Under the pieces are notes generated by a model. It searched no databases. It worked only from the letters and a program-made list of their open reading frames with translations, and was not told the origin of the DNA. Positions 51,389-61,394 of a DNA stretch of 64,000 nucleotides are shown here, piece by piece (position 1 is the stretch's first letter; each line of letters begins with the position of its first letter). The translations under genes and the position numbers were made by a program. This stretch comes from Pseudooceanicola nanhaiensis DSM 18065 (GTDB lineage Bacteria; Pseudomonadota; Alphaproteobacteria; Rhodobacterales; Rhodobacteraceae), in the NCBI RefSeq assembly GCF_000688295.1, contig NZ_JHZF01000013.1, positions 682,001 through 746,000 on the forward strand, in the 5' to 3' direction.

Positions 51389-52360
51389 TCAGAAGTTGAA
51401 CAGAACGCCGAGGTCGGCGCGGGTGGTGCCGTTCAGGGACGCCACACCGCCGCGGAGCGAAGCGCCGCCGCCGATGTCGTGGGTGAAGCCGACACCGTAG
51501 GATTCTTCGGTGACCGAAGCTTCGTCGTAGTTGTAGTACGCCTGGATTTCGGTTGCGGCTGCAACGTCAGCGGAAACGGCCAGGTTGTACTGGTCGAAAT
51601 CTGCGTGGTCCTTGGCGTAGGCGACCGACACGGTTGCCGGGCCGACTTCGCCAGCGGCGATTGCGACGAACTCGACGTCCGGGCCGTACTCGGAGTCCTG
51701 GTAACCCAGGGCGATGGTGTAGCCGCTGAAGTTGGCCGATGCCGCGATTGCAGCGCGCGACTGCGAGCCGACTGCACCGCTGATCGGGTCGGAGTACGAC
51801 GCGTGCACGCTGTACATGTCGGCTTCGTAGATGACTTCCATGCCGGTGCGGTCTGCACCTTCGGAGTTGAAGTCGTCTGCGCCGAAGTCGGACACGACGT
51901 TGACGTAGCCGAGGCCGGTCAGGCCGACGGAGCCGTGGTACAGGTAGGGCATCGAGTCGATGGCGCCCAGGATGTTACCGGCGGCAACGGTCAGGCCGCT
52001 GGACATCGCGTAGAAGCGGGCAGCGCTGAGGGTCGGCGAAGCGGTGAAGCCGGCCGCGTTGCTGTTGCCCTGCATACGGACGCGAGCACCGAAGGTGACG
52101 CCGTTGTCGGCAGTGGTGGTGCCGTCGATGTTCAGGCGGAAGCGCGACGTGATGGAGGTCTCGTCGTTGGGCGCCGTGGTGACCACGTCATCGGCGGTGC
52201 CGGGAATGCCGTCAGCGCCCGGGGCACGGCTGATGACGGTCGTGCCAGGCGCTTCATTGTAGATGATGCCGAACCGGCCGTAGCCGCTCAGCTTGACGTC
52301 TGCAGCTGCCATGCCGGCGGTGGCGATCAGCGCAGTCGTTGCGAAGAGAACTTTTTTCAT
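51389..52360 (-). CDS. Gram-negative porin, Rhodobacter type
   Basis: A 323-residue outer-membrane beta barrel. It has a signal peptide (MKKVLFATTALIATAGMAAA), a first strand KLSGYGRFGIIYNE and alternating strands throughout, and ends in Phe (LGVLFNF), the signature for outer-membrane insertion. The codon usage is more A/T- and GCT/GTT-tolerant than its neighbours, as in highly expressed genes. A GAGGGAAAACG site precedes the ATG at 52360. About 240 bp upstream lies before the divergent DUF3576 gene and must hold its promoter. Confidence 0.94.
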   Translation of the reverse strand: MKKVLFATTALIATAGMAAADVKLSGYGRFGIIYNEAPGTTVISRAPGADGIPGTADDVVTTAPNDETSITSRFRLNIDGTTTADNGVTFGARVRMQGNSNAAGFTASPTLSAARFYAMSSGLTVAAGNILGAIDSMPYLYHGSVGLTGLGYVNVVSDFGADDFNSEGADRTGMEVIYEADMYSVHASYSDPISGAVGSQSRAAIAASANFSGYTIALGYQDSEYGPDVEFVAIAAGEVGPATVSVAYAKDHADFDQYNLAVSADVAAATEIQAYYNYDEASVTEESYGVGFTHDIGGGASLRGGVASLNGTTRADLGVLFNF

Positions 52361-52612
52361 CGTTTTCCCTCGGTTTCTCAGTCGCCCAAAACGGGGAATC
52401 CGATTTGGGTATGAAGGGTCTTTCGCTCTTTTCGGCCCTCGATGGCAAGCGCGTGTAACGGCGGTGAAGGTTTGGCGCCTGAATTGGTGCAGCAATGCCA
52501 CAGTGATGCCATGGTTGCCCCCCGCGCGCCGCCGGCGCGGGCCGAAGCCCGCGTGCCCCTCGTTAATTGACTTGCCCCCTGCAAGGGGCTTGGTTAGGAG
52601 GGATTGCACACG

Positions 52613-53155
52613 ATGGGAGCGGATATTCCGATGATTTTTTCGCGTGTTTTCAGGTTCGCGGCGGCGGTCGTCCTTGTGGCGACGGTGGCGGCCTGTGGCG
52701 GAGGCGGCGGCGGGTTTCTCGGCGGGTTCGACAACAACTCGGGCGTGACCGAGACCGAATACCGGCGTGAACGGTTCCCCAATAGCGGCAACCAGATCGA
52801 AGAGGGCGACGGCACTTCGATCTTCGACCTGTTCCGGCAGCGGGACGACGGCTCGAAGGTCGGCGTGAACCGCTACCTCTGGAATGCCTCGCTCGACGTG
52901 CTCGATTTCCTGCCCGTGCAATCGGTCGATCCCTATACCGGCGTGATCACGACCGGCTACGGCGTGCCCCCGGGCGGCGGCCGGGCCTATCGCGCCACGG
53001 TCTACATCCGCGACCCCGCGCTCGAGGCGCGCTCGCTCAACGTCTCGCTGCAGACGCAGGGCGGCCAGCCGGTCAGCGCCTCCACCCAGCGGGCGGTCGA
53101 GGATGCGATCCTGACCCGGGCCCGTCAGCTTCGGGTCGGCGACTCGCGGTTCTGA
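52613..53155 (+). CDS. DUF3576 family lipoprotein
   Basis: A 180-residue protein with a lipobox (LVATVAAC) followed by a glycine run and a conserved body: VNRYLWNASLDVLDFLPVQSVDPYTGVI and IRDPALEARSLNVSLQTQGG, quoted in part. DUF3576 proteins are widespread in alphaproteobacteria and probably sit in the outer membrane; the function is unknown. The ATG at 52613 has TAGGAGGG upstream at somewhat long spacing; the ATG at 52631 is an alternative that would start at the signal peptide itself. Confidence 0.87.
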   Translation: MGADIPMIFSRVFRFAAAVVLVATVAACGGGGGGFLGGFDNNSGVTETEYRRERFPNSGNQIEEGDGTSIFDLFRQRDDGSKVGVNRYLWNASLDVLDFLPVQSVDPYTGVITTGYGVPPGGGRAYRATVYIRDPALEARSLNVSLQTQGGQPVSASTQRAVEDAILTRARQLRVGDSRF

Positions 53156-53177
53156 GCCCGCCCCGGATTGTCCGGAC

Positions 53178-53205
53178 ACGGCGCCCGCGGGGCGCCGTTT
53201 TCGTT
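53178..53205 (+). terminator. Intrinsic terminator of the DUF3576 gene
   Basis: ACGGCGCCC at 53178-53186 pairs with GGGCGCCGT at 53190-53198 around GCG, followed by TTTTCGTTT. It lies 22 bp after the stop, and its end touches the convergent glycosyltransferase gene. Confidence 0.88.
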
Positions 53206-54450
53206 TCAGACCGTCATGTCGGCCAGGTCCGAGACCCAGTCGAGTTGCCGGGGCAGGCAGATCGACCGCAGGTCGTAGGTCTCGCGCACATGGGCGCGTG
53301 CCGCGCGGCCGAGCCTCCGGCGGGCTTCGGGATCGTCGAGCAGGCGGCCCACCTCCTCCACCAGCGCGTCGCCGTCGAAGAAATCGACCAGCCGACCGGT
53401 GACGTCATGGGTGATCGCCTCGCGCACCGGGGCGGTGTCGGAGGCGACGATGGCGCCCTCGCAGCTCATCGCCTCGAACAGCGACCAGGACAGGACGAAG
53501 GGATAGGTCAGGTAGACATGCACCCGCGCGACCTGCAGCAGCGCGGTGAACTGGCCATAGGGCATGCGGCCGAGGAAATGCACCCGCGCCCAGTCCGCAT
53601 CCGGGATGTCTCCCCGCACCTCGTCGATGAAGGTCTGCTTCCAGCTGCGCCCGTCGGGCGGCGCGGCGCCGTAGCTGACACCGTCGCCGCCCACGATCAG
53701 CACCTGCGCCTCGGGCCGGGTCGCCAGCAGGCGGGGCAGGGCGCGCATGAAGACGTGGTAGCCGCGGTAAGGTTCGAGGTTGCGGTTCACGAAGGTCACC
53801 ACCTCGTCGTCCCGCGTGAAGGTGCCCGCCCCCGGGACGGTGACCGAGGCGCCCGGGTCCGCGACCAGCGCGTCGGTGTCGATCCCGTCGTGGATCACGC
53901 TGATCCGGCTGCGGAACGGCTCGGGGAAGGTGTCGGCCTGGAAGCGGGTCGGGCTGAGGCCCGCCTGCGCCGCGTCGAAATGCAGCTGGTTGTTGATGTT
54001 CTTCATCCGGATCCGCATCGGCTCGATCTGCGCGGTGCCGCGGTCGAACTCGGGATCGAAGCCCGCGTGGGGATAGCCGGCCAGATGGTAGAGCTCGCAG
54101 TAGAGCCCGATCGGCACCTCGGGCCAGACATCGCGCAGGAAGAGCGATTCCCCCCAGCCGGGATGCGCGATGATGATGTCCGGGGTGAACCCCTCGGCCT
54201 TCAGCTTCGTCGCGGCATGGAAACAGGCCTCGCCCCGCGTGACCTTGCTGTCGAGGTCCGTCACCCAGGGGTGGCAGTTCTGCGGCGTCTTCCGCCGGAG
54301 CGCGTAGGGCACCAGGCGCACGCCGTTCCAGGTGGTCGCCTGCTTCACGCGCAGAGTCAGCGAAACGACCTCGTGACCCTGCCGCGCGAGCGCGACGGAG
54401 AGGTGTTTGAACTGCCCGGGAAAGTTCTGGTGGATGAACAGGACCTTCAT
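53206..54450 (-). CDS. Family 4 glycosyltransferase
   Basis: A 414-residue GT-B enzyme, transferring a sugar to an unknown acceptor. The N-terminal MKVLFIHQNFPGQFKHL opening and the C-terminal donor-binding region (VYLTYPFVLSWSLFEAMSCEGAIVA, quoted in part) mark the GT4 family with its E-x7-E-like motif. The middle has HDGIDTDALV and VTFVNRNLEPYRGYHVFMRA, both common in GT4 enzymes. It is a soluble or peripherally bound cytoplasmic protein. No other polysaccharide gene is adjacent, so the product cannot be guessed. Confidence 0.9.
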   Translation of the reverse strand: MKVLFIHQNFPGQFKHLSVALARQGHEVVSLTLRVKQATTWNGVRLVPYALRRKTPQNCHPWVTDLDSKVTRGEACFHAATKLKAEGFTPDIIIAHPGWGESLFLRDVWPEVPIGLYCELYHLAGYPHAGFDPEFDRGTAQIEPMRIRMKNINNQLHFDAAQAGLSPTRFQADTFPEPFRSRISVIHDGIDTDALVADPGASVTVPGAGTFTRDDEVVTFVNRNLEPYRGYHVFMRALPRLLATRPEAQVLIVGGDGVSYGAAPPDGRSWKQTFIDEVRGDIPDADWARVHFLGRMPYGQFTALLQVARVHVYLTYPFVLSWSLFEAMSCEGAIVASDTAPVREAITHDVTGRLVDFFDGDALVEEVGRLLDDPEARRRLGRAARAHVRETYDLRSICLPRQLDWVSDLADMTV

Positions 54451-54600
54451 GGCGCCTCGTCTTGAGCGGTCCCGCATATATACCCGGCGCGCCCGGCGAG
54501 AACAGGGCAGGCCGCCCCCTGTCGCGGGAATGCCACTGGACCCTTGCGGAATTGCCGCATATCACGCCCGGGAACGGAAATTGACCAGGGAGCGCAGGGG

Positions 54601-57159
54601 ATGACGCGCTACGACCCCGCGACGATCGAGGCGAAATGGCAGAAGGCATGGGACGACGCGGGGCTCTTCCGCGCCGAACGCGATCCGTCGCGGCCCAAGT
54701 ACTACGTGCTCGAGATGTTCCCCTACCCGTCCGGCCGGATCCACATCGGCCACGTCCGGAACTACACGATGGGCGACGTGGTGGCGCGCTACAAGCGGTC
54801 CACGGGCCATAACGTGCTGCACCCGATGGGCTTCGACGCCTTCGGCATGCCGGCCGAGAACGCCGCGATGGCGAATGGCGGGCATCCCAAGGACTGGACC
54901 TACCAGAACATCGACACGATGGTCGGGCAGATGAAGCCCCTCGGCCTGTCGCTCGACTGGTCGCGGATGTTCGCGACCTGCGACCCGGAATATTACGGCC
55001 AGCAGCAGGCGCTCTTCCTCGATTTCCTCGACAAGGGCCTCGTCTACCGCAAGAACGCCGTGGTGAACTGGGACCCGGTCGACATGACCGTGCTCGCCAA
55101 CGAGCAGGTCGAGAACGGCCGCGGCTGGCGCTCGGGCGCGGTGGTCGAGCGGCGCGAGCTGACGCAATGGTTCTTCCGCATCTCCGACATGGCCGACGAG
55201 CTGCTCGAGGCGCTAGACGGGCTCGACGACTGGCCGGCCAAGGTCAAGACGATGCAGGCCAACTGGATCGGCAAGTCGCGCGGGCTCCAGTTCTCCTTCG
55301 GCGTGGTCGATGCCGCGCACGGCCACGACCGGATCGAGGTCTACACCACCCGCCCCGATACTCTCATGGGCGCGAGCTTCGTCGGCATCTCGCCGGACCA
55401 CCCGCTTGCCAAGGAGCTTGAGCGCCACGACCCCGAGGTCGCGGCCTTCTGCGAGAAGGCGCGCCAGGGCGGCACCACCGAGGAGGCGATCGAGACCGCC
55501 GAGAAGCTGGGTTACGACACCGGGATCAGGGTCCGTCATCCCTTCGACACGTCGTGGGAGCTGCCGGTCTACATCGCCAATTTCATCCTGATGGATTACG
55601 GCACCGGCGCCATCTTCGGCTGCCCGGCCCACGACCAGCGCGACTTCGAATTCGCGACGAAATACGACCTGCCGATCATCCCGACCTTCGAACCGCTCGA
55701 GGGCGCCTGCCCCGAGGGCGAGGCCTTCGTGCCGATGAAGTCCGAGAAGGTCCGCTGGATCCGCGGCTTCGGCTGGGACGAGGAGGCCAGTGGTCAGGAC
55801 GCCGTGAATGCCGCAATCGCGTTCTGCGAGGCGAACGGCGTCGGGCAGGGGGTGACGAAGTTCCGCCTCCGCGACTGGGGCCTCTCGCGCCAGCGCTTCT
55901 GGGGCGCGCCGATCCCGGTGGTCCATTGCGACAGCTGCGGCGTGGTCCCCGAGAAGAAAGAGAACCTGCCGGTCGAGCTGCCCTACGACGTGAGCTTCGA
56001 CCAGCCGGGCAACCCGCTCGACCGTCACCCGACCTGGCGCAACGTCTCCTGCCCCGCCTGCGGCGGGCCGGCCCTGCGCGAGACGGACACGATGGACACC
56101 TTCGTGGATTCGTCGTGGTACTTCGCGCGCTTCACGGCGCCCGAGGCCGACACGCCGACCGTGGCCGAGGATGTCGATTACTGGATGAACGTCGACCAGT
56201 ATATCGGCGGCATCGAGCACGCGATCCTGCACCTGCTCTATTCGCGCTTCTTCGCCCGGGCGATGCATCTCTGCGGCCACCTGCCCGCGAAGTCGAAGGA
56301 ACCCTTCGATGCGCTCTTCACGCAGGGCATGGTGACGCACGCGATCTTCCAGACGAAGGATGCGAACGGCCGCCCGGTCTATCACTACCCCGAGGACGTC
56401 GATCTGCGCGACGGCCGCGGCTTCCTCAAGGACGGCACGGAGGTGGAGATCGTCCCCTCCGCCAAGATGTCCAAGTCGAAGAACAACGTCGTCGACCCGG
56501 TCGCGATCATCGGGCAATACGGCGCCGACACCGCCCGCTGGTTCGTCCTCTCGGACAGCCCGCCGGAGCGGGACGTCGAATGGACGGCCGCCGGGGCCGA
56601 GGCCGCGCACAAGCACCTCGCCCGGGTCTGGCGGATCGCGGCCGAGGTGGCCGAGGCCAGTGGCGAGGCGACCGTGCAGGGCGCCGACGAACAGCTCCTG
56701 CGCGAGATGCACAAGGCGATCCGCGACGTGACGCTCGGGGTCGAGAGCTTCGGCTTCAACGCCGCGATCGCGAAGCTCTACGCCTTCACCAACACGCTCT
56801 CGAAATCCCAGGCGGGCGCCAGGGCGAAGCGCGAGGCTGCCATGGTCCTCGCGCAGCTCATGTCGCCGATGACCCCGCACCTCGCGGAAGACGTCTGGGC
56901 GATGCTCGGCGGCGAGGGGCTCATCACCGAAGCCCGCTGGCCCGAGGCCGACGAGGCGATGATGGTGGAGGATTCGGTCACGTTGCCGATCCAGGTGAAC
57001 GGCAAGCGGCGGGGCGAGATCACGGTGCCCAAGGACATGGATCAGGCGGAGGTTGAAAAGGCCGCGCTGGCGGTCGACAATGTCCAGAGGGCGCTGGATG
57101 GGGCACAGCCCCGCAAGGTGATCGTCGTCCCCGGCAGGATCGTGAATGTGGTCGTCTGA
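54601..57159 (+). CDS. leuS: Leucyl-tRNA synthetase
   Basis: Charges tRNA-Leu. The 852-residue class I synthetase has [12 protein letters not shown] at about residues 47-58, an editing domain in the middle ([13 protein letters not shown]) and the [12 protein letters not shown] motif near residue 621. Zinc-binding Cys pairs ([14 protein letters not shown]) lie between. It is the first gene of leuS-lptE-holA and its stop is overlapped by lptE. GAGCGCAGGGG precedes the ATG. Confidence 0.97.
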   Translation: MTRYDPATIEAKWQKAWDDAGLFRAERDPSRPKYYVLEMFPYPSGRIHIGHVRNYTMGDVVARYKRSTGHNVLHPMGFDAFGMPAENAAMANGGHPKDWTYQNIDTMVGQMKPLGLSLDWSRMFATCDPEYYGQQQALFLDFLDKGLVYRKNAVVNWDPVDMTVLANEQVENGRGWRSGAVVERRELTQWFFRISDMADELLEALDGLDDWPAKVKTMQANWIGKSRGLQFSFGVVDAAHGHDRIEVYTTRPDTLMGASFVGISPDHPLAKELERHDPEVAAFCEKARQGGTTEEAIETAEKLGYDTGIRVRHPFDTSWELPVYIANFILMDYGTGAIFGCPAHDQRDFEFATKYDLPIIPTFEPLEGACPEGEAFVPMKSEKVRWIRGFGWDEEASGQDAVNAAIAFCEANGVGQGVTKFRLRDWGLSRQRFWGAPIPVVHCDSCGVVPEKKENLPVELPYDVSFDQPGNPLDRHPTWRNVSCPACGGPALRETDTMDTFVDSSWYFARFTAPEADTPTVAEDVDYWMNVDQYIGGIEHAILHLLYSRFFARAMHLCGHLPAKSKEPFDALFTQGMVTHAIFQTKDANGRPVYHYPEDVDLRDGRGFLKDGTEVEIVPSAKMSKSKNNVVDPVAIIGQYGADTARWFVLSDSPPERDVEWTAAGAEAAHKHLARVWRIAAEVAEASGEATVQGADEQLLREMHKAIRDVTLGVESFGFNAAIAKLYAFTNTLSKSQAGARAKREAAMVLAQLMSPMTPHLAEDVWAMLGGEGLITEARWPEADEAMMVEDSVTLPIQVNGKRRGEITVPKDMDQAEVEKAALAVDNVQRALDGAQPRKVIVVPGRIVNVVV

Positions 57160-57643
57160 CCGACGCAGCTTCCTGGCCCTCGCGGGCCTTGCCGCCCTCG
57201 GCGCCTGCGGGTTCACCCCGGTCTATGGCCCCGGGGGCGGTGGCGCGGCGCTGACGGGCCGGGTGCGGCCCGCCGCGCCCGACACCACGGACGATTACAT
57301 CCTCGTCCGCGAGATCGAGACCCGTCTCGGCCGGGCGGGCGAGGGGGCGCCCCTGGCGCTCGACTACCAGACCTCGGTGGTCGAGGAGGGGATGGCCGTG
57401 ACCACCTCCAACGTCACGACCCGGTTCAACGTGATCGGCAGCGTCGCCTACCAGCTGACGGACGCCAGGACCGGCCTCACGCTGCATGAAGGCCGGGTGC
57501 GCAGCTTCACCTCCTATTCGGCCACCGGCTCGACCGTCGCCACGCAGGCGGCGCGCCGCGACGCGCGCGAGCGGCTGATGGTGATCCTCGCGGACCTGCT
57601 GACCACGCGCCTCTATGCCGAGGCGGCGGACCTGCCGGCATGA
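57146..57643 (+). CDS. lptE: LPS assembly lipoprotein
   Basis: Plugs the LptD barrel in the outer membrane and takes part in lipopolysaccharide insertion. The 165-residue protein has a short lipoprotein signal ([16 protein letters not shown]) followed by the conserved [10 protein letters not shown], and a body with [19 protein letters not shown]. The start lies 14 bp inside leuS, and the stop overlaps the holA start. The leuS-lptE-holA order is strongly conserved and supports the call. Confidence 0.92.
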   Translation: MWSSDRRSFLALAGLAALGACGFTPVYGPGGGGAALTGRVRPAAPDTTDDYILVREIETRLGRAGEGAPLALDYQTSVVEEGMAVTTSNVTTRFNVIGSVAYQLTDARTGLTLHEGRVRSFTSYSATGSTVATQAARRDARERLMVILADLLTTRLYAEAADLPA

Positions 57644-58668
57644 AGCTCACCGCCCGCGACGCGCCCGGATATTTCGCCCGGCCCGATGCGGACAAGACCG
57701 GGCTGCTGATCTACGGCGGCGATGCCATGCGGGTCGCGCTGCGGCGCCAGCAGGTCGTCAAGGCGCTGGTCGGTCCGCAGGGCGAGGAGGAGATGCGCTT
57801 CACCCGCATCGCCGGTGCCGATCTTCGCAAGGACCCCGCCATGCTGGCCGACGCAGTGAAGGCCGTGGGCTTCTTCCCCGGTCCGCGCGTCGTGCTGGTC
57901 GAGGAGGTGAACGAGACGCTCGCCGACAAGATCATCCCGGCGGTCGAGGATTGGGCGCCGGGCGACGCGCAGGTGATCGTCACGGCCGGGTCTCTGAAGG
58001 CCACGTCGAAGCTGCGGAAGTTCTTCGAATCCCACCGGAACGCCTATGCCGTCGGCATCTACGACGACCCGCCGAGCCGGGGCGAGATCGAGGGCATGCT
58101 GAAGGACGGCGGGCTGCAGAACCTGTCGGACGAGGCGATGCGCGACTTGGTGGCGCTGGCGCAGACCCTCGATCCGGGCGACTTCCGCCAGACCGTCGAG
58201 AAGCTCGCCCTCTACAAGCTGGGCGATCCCGTGCCCGTCACCGGCGCCGATATAGAGGCCTGCGCGCCCGCCTCCACCGAGGCGGCGATCGACGACGTGC
58301 TGAACGTGGTGGCCGAGGCGCAGCCCTCCGAGATCGGGCCGGTCATGGCGCGGCTGCAGGCGCAGGGCGTGCAGGGCGTGGCGCTCTGCATCGGCGCGAT
58401 GCGGCACTTCCGGACGCTCTACGCCGTCGCCTCCCATCCCGGCGGCCCGGGCGAGGGGATCGGCCGCCTGCGGCCGCCGGTCTTCGGTCCGCGCCGTGAT
58501 CGCATCCTGCGGCAGGCGCAGGGCTGGGGCGCGGCAAAGCTGCAGGACGCGCTGACGCTGCTGACCGACACCGACCTCCAGCTCCGCTCGGCGGGGCGCA
58601 CCGCCCCCGACATGGCGCTGGTGGAGCGGACGCTGATCCGCCTCGCGATGATGGCGGGACGGCGGTAG
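57640..58668 (+). CDS. holA: DNA polymerase III subunit delta
   Basis: The wrench of the sliding-clamp loader, opening the beta clamp. The 342-residue protein has the N-terminal FLIYGGD-like LLIYGGDAMRVALRRQQVVK stretch, quoted in part. The AAA-like core contains LVEEVNETLADKIIPAVEDW, and the C-terminal collar has MARLQAQGVQGVALCIGAMRH. It overlaps lptE by ATGA. It is the last gene of the operon. Confidence 0.93.
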   Translation: MKLTARDAPGYFARPDADKTGLLIYGGDAMRVALRRQQVVKALVGPQGEEEMRFTRIAGADLRKDPAMLADAVKAVGFFPGPRVVLVEEVNETLADKIIPAVEDWAPGDAQVIVTAGSLKATSKLRKFFESHRNAYAVGIYDDPPSRGEIEGMLKDGGLQNLSDEAMRDLVALAQTLDPGDFRQTVEKLALYKLGDPVPVTGADIEACAPASTEAAIDDVLNVVAEAQPSEIGPVMARLQAQGVQGVALCIGAMRHFRTLYAVASHPGGPGEGIGRLRPPVFGPRRDRILRQAQGWGAAKLQDALTLLTDTDLQLRSAGRTAPDMALVERTLIRLAMMAGRR

Positions 58669-58789
58669 GCCGGCAGCCCCCGCATCCGCCACGCGACGCC
58701 GGCGCCGATGACCTGACCGACCGCCCGAAGCGCCCGGCCCCGTGGGGTCTCTTGCCGTCAGACCGCCTGACGCCGGCCCTAGCGCAGGG

Positions 58790-59416
58790 CTATTCGTCGT
58801 GCTGGATCTGGAGCAGGGCGACCGCGGCGAAGAACAGAGCGAACAGGAGCGCCGAGGGCAGCGAGACGCCGTCGAACAGCCGCATCTTGTACAGCGACCG
58901 GGCGTCGAAGGCATGGCCCGCGACGACCGAAAGGCTCGTCGAGAAGCCGAGCAGCGCGACAAAGGTCATCGTGTCCGAGGCCCGGTCGCGGAAGGTCAGG
59001 ATCGCCAGGATGCAGGCGGAGCAGACGATCAGGCCGACCGAGGTCATGATCGCCATCCGGTCCGTCCCGAACCGCGAGGCGCGGAACACCCAGTCGATGC
59101 CGCTGCCACCGACCACGTAGACCGTCGCCAGGTTCGCGACGCAGATCATCACCACCACCCCGGTGATCCAGGCCACGGAGGACGTCACGACGCGTCCCCG
59201 CGGCAGGAACAGCTGAAGGAACGCGATGCCGAGCAAGGCGAAGCACAACGCGGTCGACGGCACCATCGCGCGGAACTCAGGAACCAGACGGATCGTCGCC
59301 TCGTGGCCCAGCATCCAGCCATGCGTGAGCACGAGCGAGGAGACGACCAGCATGGCGGTCGCCACGAAGAGGCAGAAGCCTCTCGCCACGCACATCGGGG
59401 TCGGTTTCAGTTTCAT
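58790..59416 (-). CDS. Membrane protein resembling a lone membrane-sensor domain
   Basis: A 208-residue protein with about six membrane segments. The loop HEATIRLVPEFRAMVPSTALCF followed by a hydrophobic helix resembles the N-terminal membrane region found in some sensor kinases and cyclases, but no PAS, kinase, GGDEF or EAL domain follows. It ends right after the last helix (LLQIQHDE). The function is unknown. The ATG at 59416 has a GAGCGCCGTTCCCG upstream, a weak site. Confidence 0.65.
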   Translation of the reverse strand: MKLKPTPMCVARGFCLFVATAMLVVSSLVLTHGWMLGHEATIRLVPEFRAMVPSTALCFALLGIAFLQLFLPRGRVVTSSVAWITGVVVMICVANLATVYVVGGSGIDWVFRASRFGTDRMAIMTSVGLIVCSACILAILTFRDRASDTMTFVALLGFSTSLSVVAGHAFDARSLYKMRLFDGVSLPSALLFALFFAAVALLQIQHDE

Positions 59417-59612
59417 CGGGAACGGCGCTCCAGGGCTCGGGCGGTATGGTGAGGGTGTCGGCTGCGAAGAGCCGAATGTGACATTACAGCATCCCACCCC
59501 CGCCTGTGCAGAGCTTTTTCCTGTCCGCATCTTTTTTTTTTGTGATCCGCCGAGCGCCGGTCCGCGTCGTCCCTTCACCGGTTCCCGGACACGCTTTCCG
59601 GGTGCTGGCATG

Positions 59613-59641
59613 TTGTCTTGCACGCATCGGCGCTCCATACT
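59613..59641 (+). promoter_or_regulatory. Possible sigma-70 promoter of the secreted 162-residue protein gene
   Basis: TTGTCT at 59613-59618 and CATACT at 59636-59641 with a 17-bp spacer, about 53 bp before the ATG at 59694. Both elements deviate slightly from consensus. Confidence 0.45.
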
Positions 59642-59693
59642 CCGGGTGACGTGGCGGAATGCAGCCTGCGCCGCCCAGAACCGGAGTTTCGTC

Positions 59694-60182
59694 ATGGTCC
59701 CCAGACAGATCACGCTGGCCGCCGCTGCCCTTCTCGTGGCAGCGCCGCTGTGCGCGCAGACGTTCGACCCGAGCCTCGGGGTGGAGGCGGTCGCCGTGCT
59801 GGAGGGCGGACGCCTGCTGGTGGCGAATGCCGAGGCCTCCTTCGACTGTGCGCTCGTGGTGAAGACCGACGCCGTCCTTCTGTCGGATTGTCGGCCCGCC
59901 TCCGGCAGCGACGGAGCGGAGGAGCTGACCGCGCTGTCGGACGGCCAGTGGCAGGAGATGGTGCGCGAGACGCTGGTGGCGGCGGATTGCAAGCTGTCGG
60001 CCGCGGCCGCCGTCACCGACATCGTGACACAGGCGGCCGAGGACCGTGGCGCCACGCCCGAAGAGATCGAGTCGCTGCGCACGACGCTGGAGGAGAAGGC
60101 CGACGCGGCCGTCGACCGCATGATGAAGGACGGCAAGCTTTCGGTCATGGACGGGCAGCTCGTGCTCTACGACTGCCCCTGA
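59694..60182 (+). CDS. Secreted protein of unknown function
   Basis: A 162-residue protein with a signal peptide (RQITLAAAALLVAAPLCAQ) and a mature part with three widely spaced Cys (FDCALVV, LSDCRPA, ADCKLSAA) plus one at the C-terminal YDCP. These could form two disulfides in the periplasm. A helical acidic segment (ATPEEIESLRTTLEEKAD) lies near the C-terminus. I do not recognise a family. A CCGGAGTTTCGTC site precedes the ATG. A hairpin follows. Confidence 0.72.
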   Translation: MVPRQITLAAAALLVAAPLCAQTFDPSLGVEAVAVLEGGRLLVANAEASFDCALVVKTDAVLLSDCRPASGSDGAEELTALSDGQWQEMVRETLVAADCKLSAAAAVTDIVTQAAEDRGATPEEIESLRTTLEEKADAAVDRMMKDGKLSVMDGQLVLYDCP

Positions 60183-60201
60183 CCGGCGTCGAGACGTGAA
60201 A

Positions 60202-60235
60202 CGGCCTCCGCCGGGATACCGGGGAGGCCGCTTTC
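60202..60235 (+). terminator. Hairpin after the secreted protein gene
   Basis: CGGCCTCC at 60202-60209 pairs with GGAGGCCG at 60223-60230, with a further inner CCGG/CCGG pairing, followed by CTTTC. It lies between convergent genes and may terminate the rightward one. Confidence 0.6.
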
Positions 60236-60251
60236 ATGCCCTGGCGGCGCC

Positions 60252-61394
60252 TCAGGCGAGGTGGTCGACCACCTCGAGCTTCTGCGCCAGCTTGCCGACC
60301 TCGGCCAGCCAGTCCTCGATCACTGCCGGATCGTGCGGGGCGGGGGTCACGCCCGCGGGCAGCCGCCCGGCGAGCACCGCCTCGATCGCCAGAGAGACCG
60401 GCACCGAGACGAGCCGCCCCATGGCCGAGCTCTCCGCGTCGCCCCAGGCGTCCATCGCGTAGGTCCGGTGCCAGACGGTCGCGCCGTCCTTCTCGGCCTT
60501 CAGCGAGACGAAGAGGACCACGCGGTCGGCCTCGCCCTCGTCATAGGCGTGATCGGCCCAGAACTGGTCCGACATCTCCTTCAGCCTTGCGTCGCCCTCG
60601 GGGCCGTTCAGGGTCTCGACCTCGCGGAAGACCGGCGCCCAGGCCTCGGACCAGCCGTCGAGCCGCAGGGTGCCGCGCACGAAGGTCTTCACCTTCCAGT
60701 CGGGGTCCAAACGGTAATCCGCGATGAAGGGCAGGGAGTCGCGGTTCGGATAGGCCTCGAACTCCTCGGCGCCGGCGAGCGGGGTGGTGAAGCGGGTGAT
60801 CGCGTTCCACGGCCGGTCGACGTTCAGCTCCTCGAAATCCTTCAGGGACCGGGAGGGCGACCGCAGGGCCTTCAGCACGCCGAGGGGCGACCAGCTGAAC
60901 TTGTAGCGGAAGTCGTTCGGCACCTTCGGGAAGCCGCCGCAATAGGAGGTGAAGGAGAGCTCGTTCGCCGGATCGAAGGCCTCCGAGGCGCGGTAGGCGG
61001 CGACGAGGTGGTGCGCCATCAGGTGGTCGATGCCGGGATCGAGCCCGACCTCGTTCACGAAGCTGAGCCCCTTCGCCCTGGCCGCGTCGTCCAGCGCCCG
61101 CATCTCGGGCGCGATGTAGCTGGACGAGACGAAATGCGCCTCCCTGGCGAGGCAGATCTCGGCCAGCGCCACGTGCCAGTCGGCGGGCAGCATGGAGACC
61201 ACGACATCGCCCTTCTGCACGGCCTCGGCCAGCGCCTCGGGGGTGAAGGCGCGGATGTCGTCGGTCAGGTCGCCGACCTCGGCCCTGGCCTTCTCGGGCG
61301 TCCGGTTCCAGACGGTGACGTCGTGGCCGTTCCGGATCAGCCGGCGCAGGCCGGGGATGGCCGACAGGCCGGTGCCGCACCAGTGGATGGTCAT
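60252..61394 (-). CDS. Saccharopine dehydrogenase family protein, LYS9-like (L-glutamate forming)
   Basis: A 380-residue enzyme with a Rossmann N-terminus (IHWCGTGLSAIPGLRRLI; the loop reads GTGLSA in place of GxGxxG) and catalytic region features such as NEVGLDPGIDHLMAHH and the FTSYCGGFPKVPNDF stretch. Its likely reaction is saccharopine to aminoadipate semialdehyde and glutamate. It is shorter than eukaryotic LYS9 (about 450 residues). It overlaps the partner dehydrogenase (ATGA), so the two form a lysine-degrading pair. Confidence 0.9.
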   Translation of the reverse strand: MTIHWCGTGLSAIPGLRRLIRNGHDVTVWNRTPEKARAEVGDLTDDIRAFTPEALAEAVQKGDVVVSMLPADWHVALAEICLAREAHFVSSSYIAPEMRALDDAARAKGLSFVNEVGLDPGIDHLMAHHLVAAYRASEAFDPANELSFTSYCGGFPKVPNDFRYKFSWSPLGVLKALRSPSRSLKDFEELNVDRPWNAITRFTTPLAGAEEFEAYPNRDSLPFIADYRLDPDWKVKTFVRGTLRLDGWSEAWAPVFREVETLNGPEGDARLKEMSDQFWADHAYDEGEADRVVLFVSLKAEKDGATVWHRTYAMDAWGDAESSAMGRLVSVPVSLAIEAVLAGRLPAGVTPAPHDPAVIEDWLAEVGKLAQKLEVVDHLA

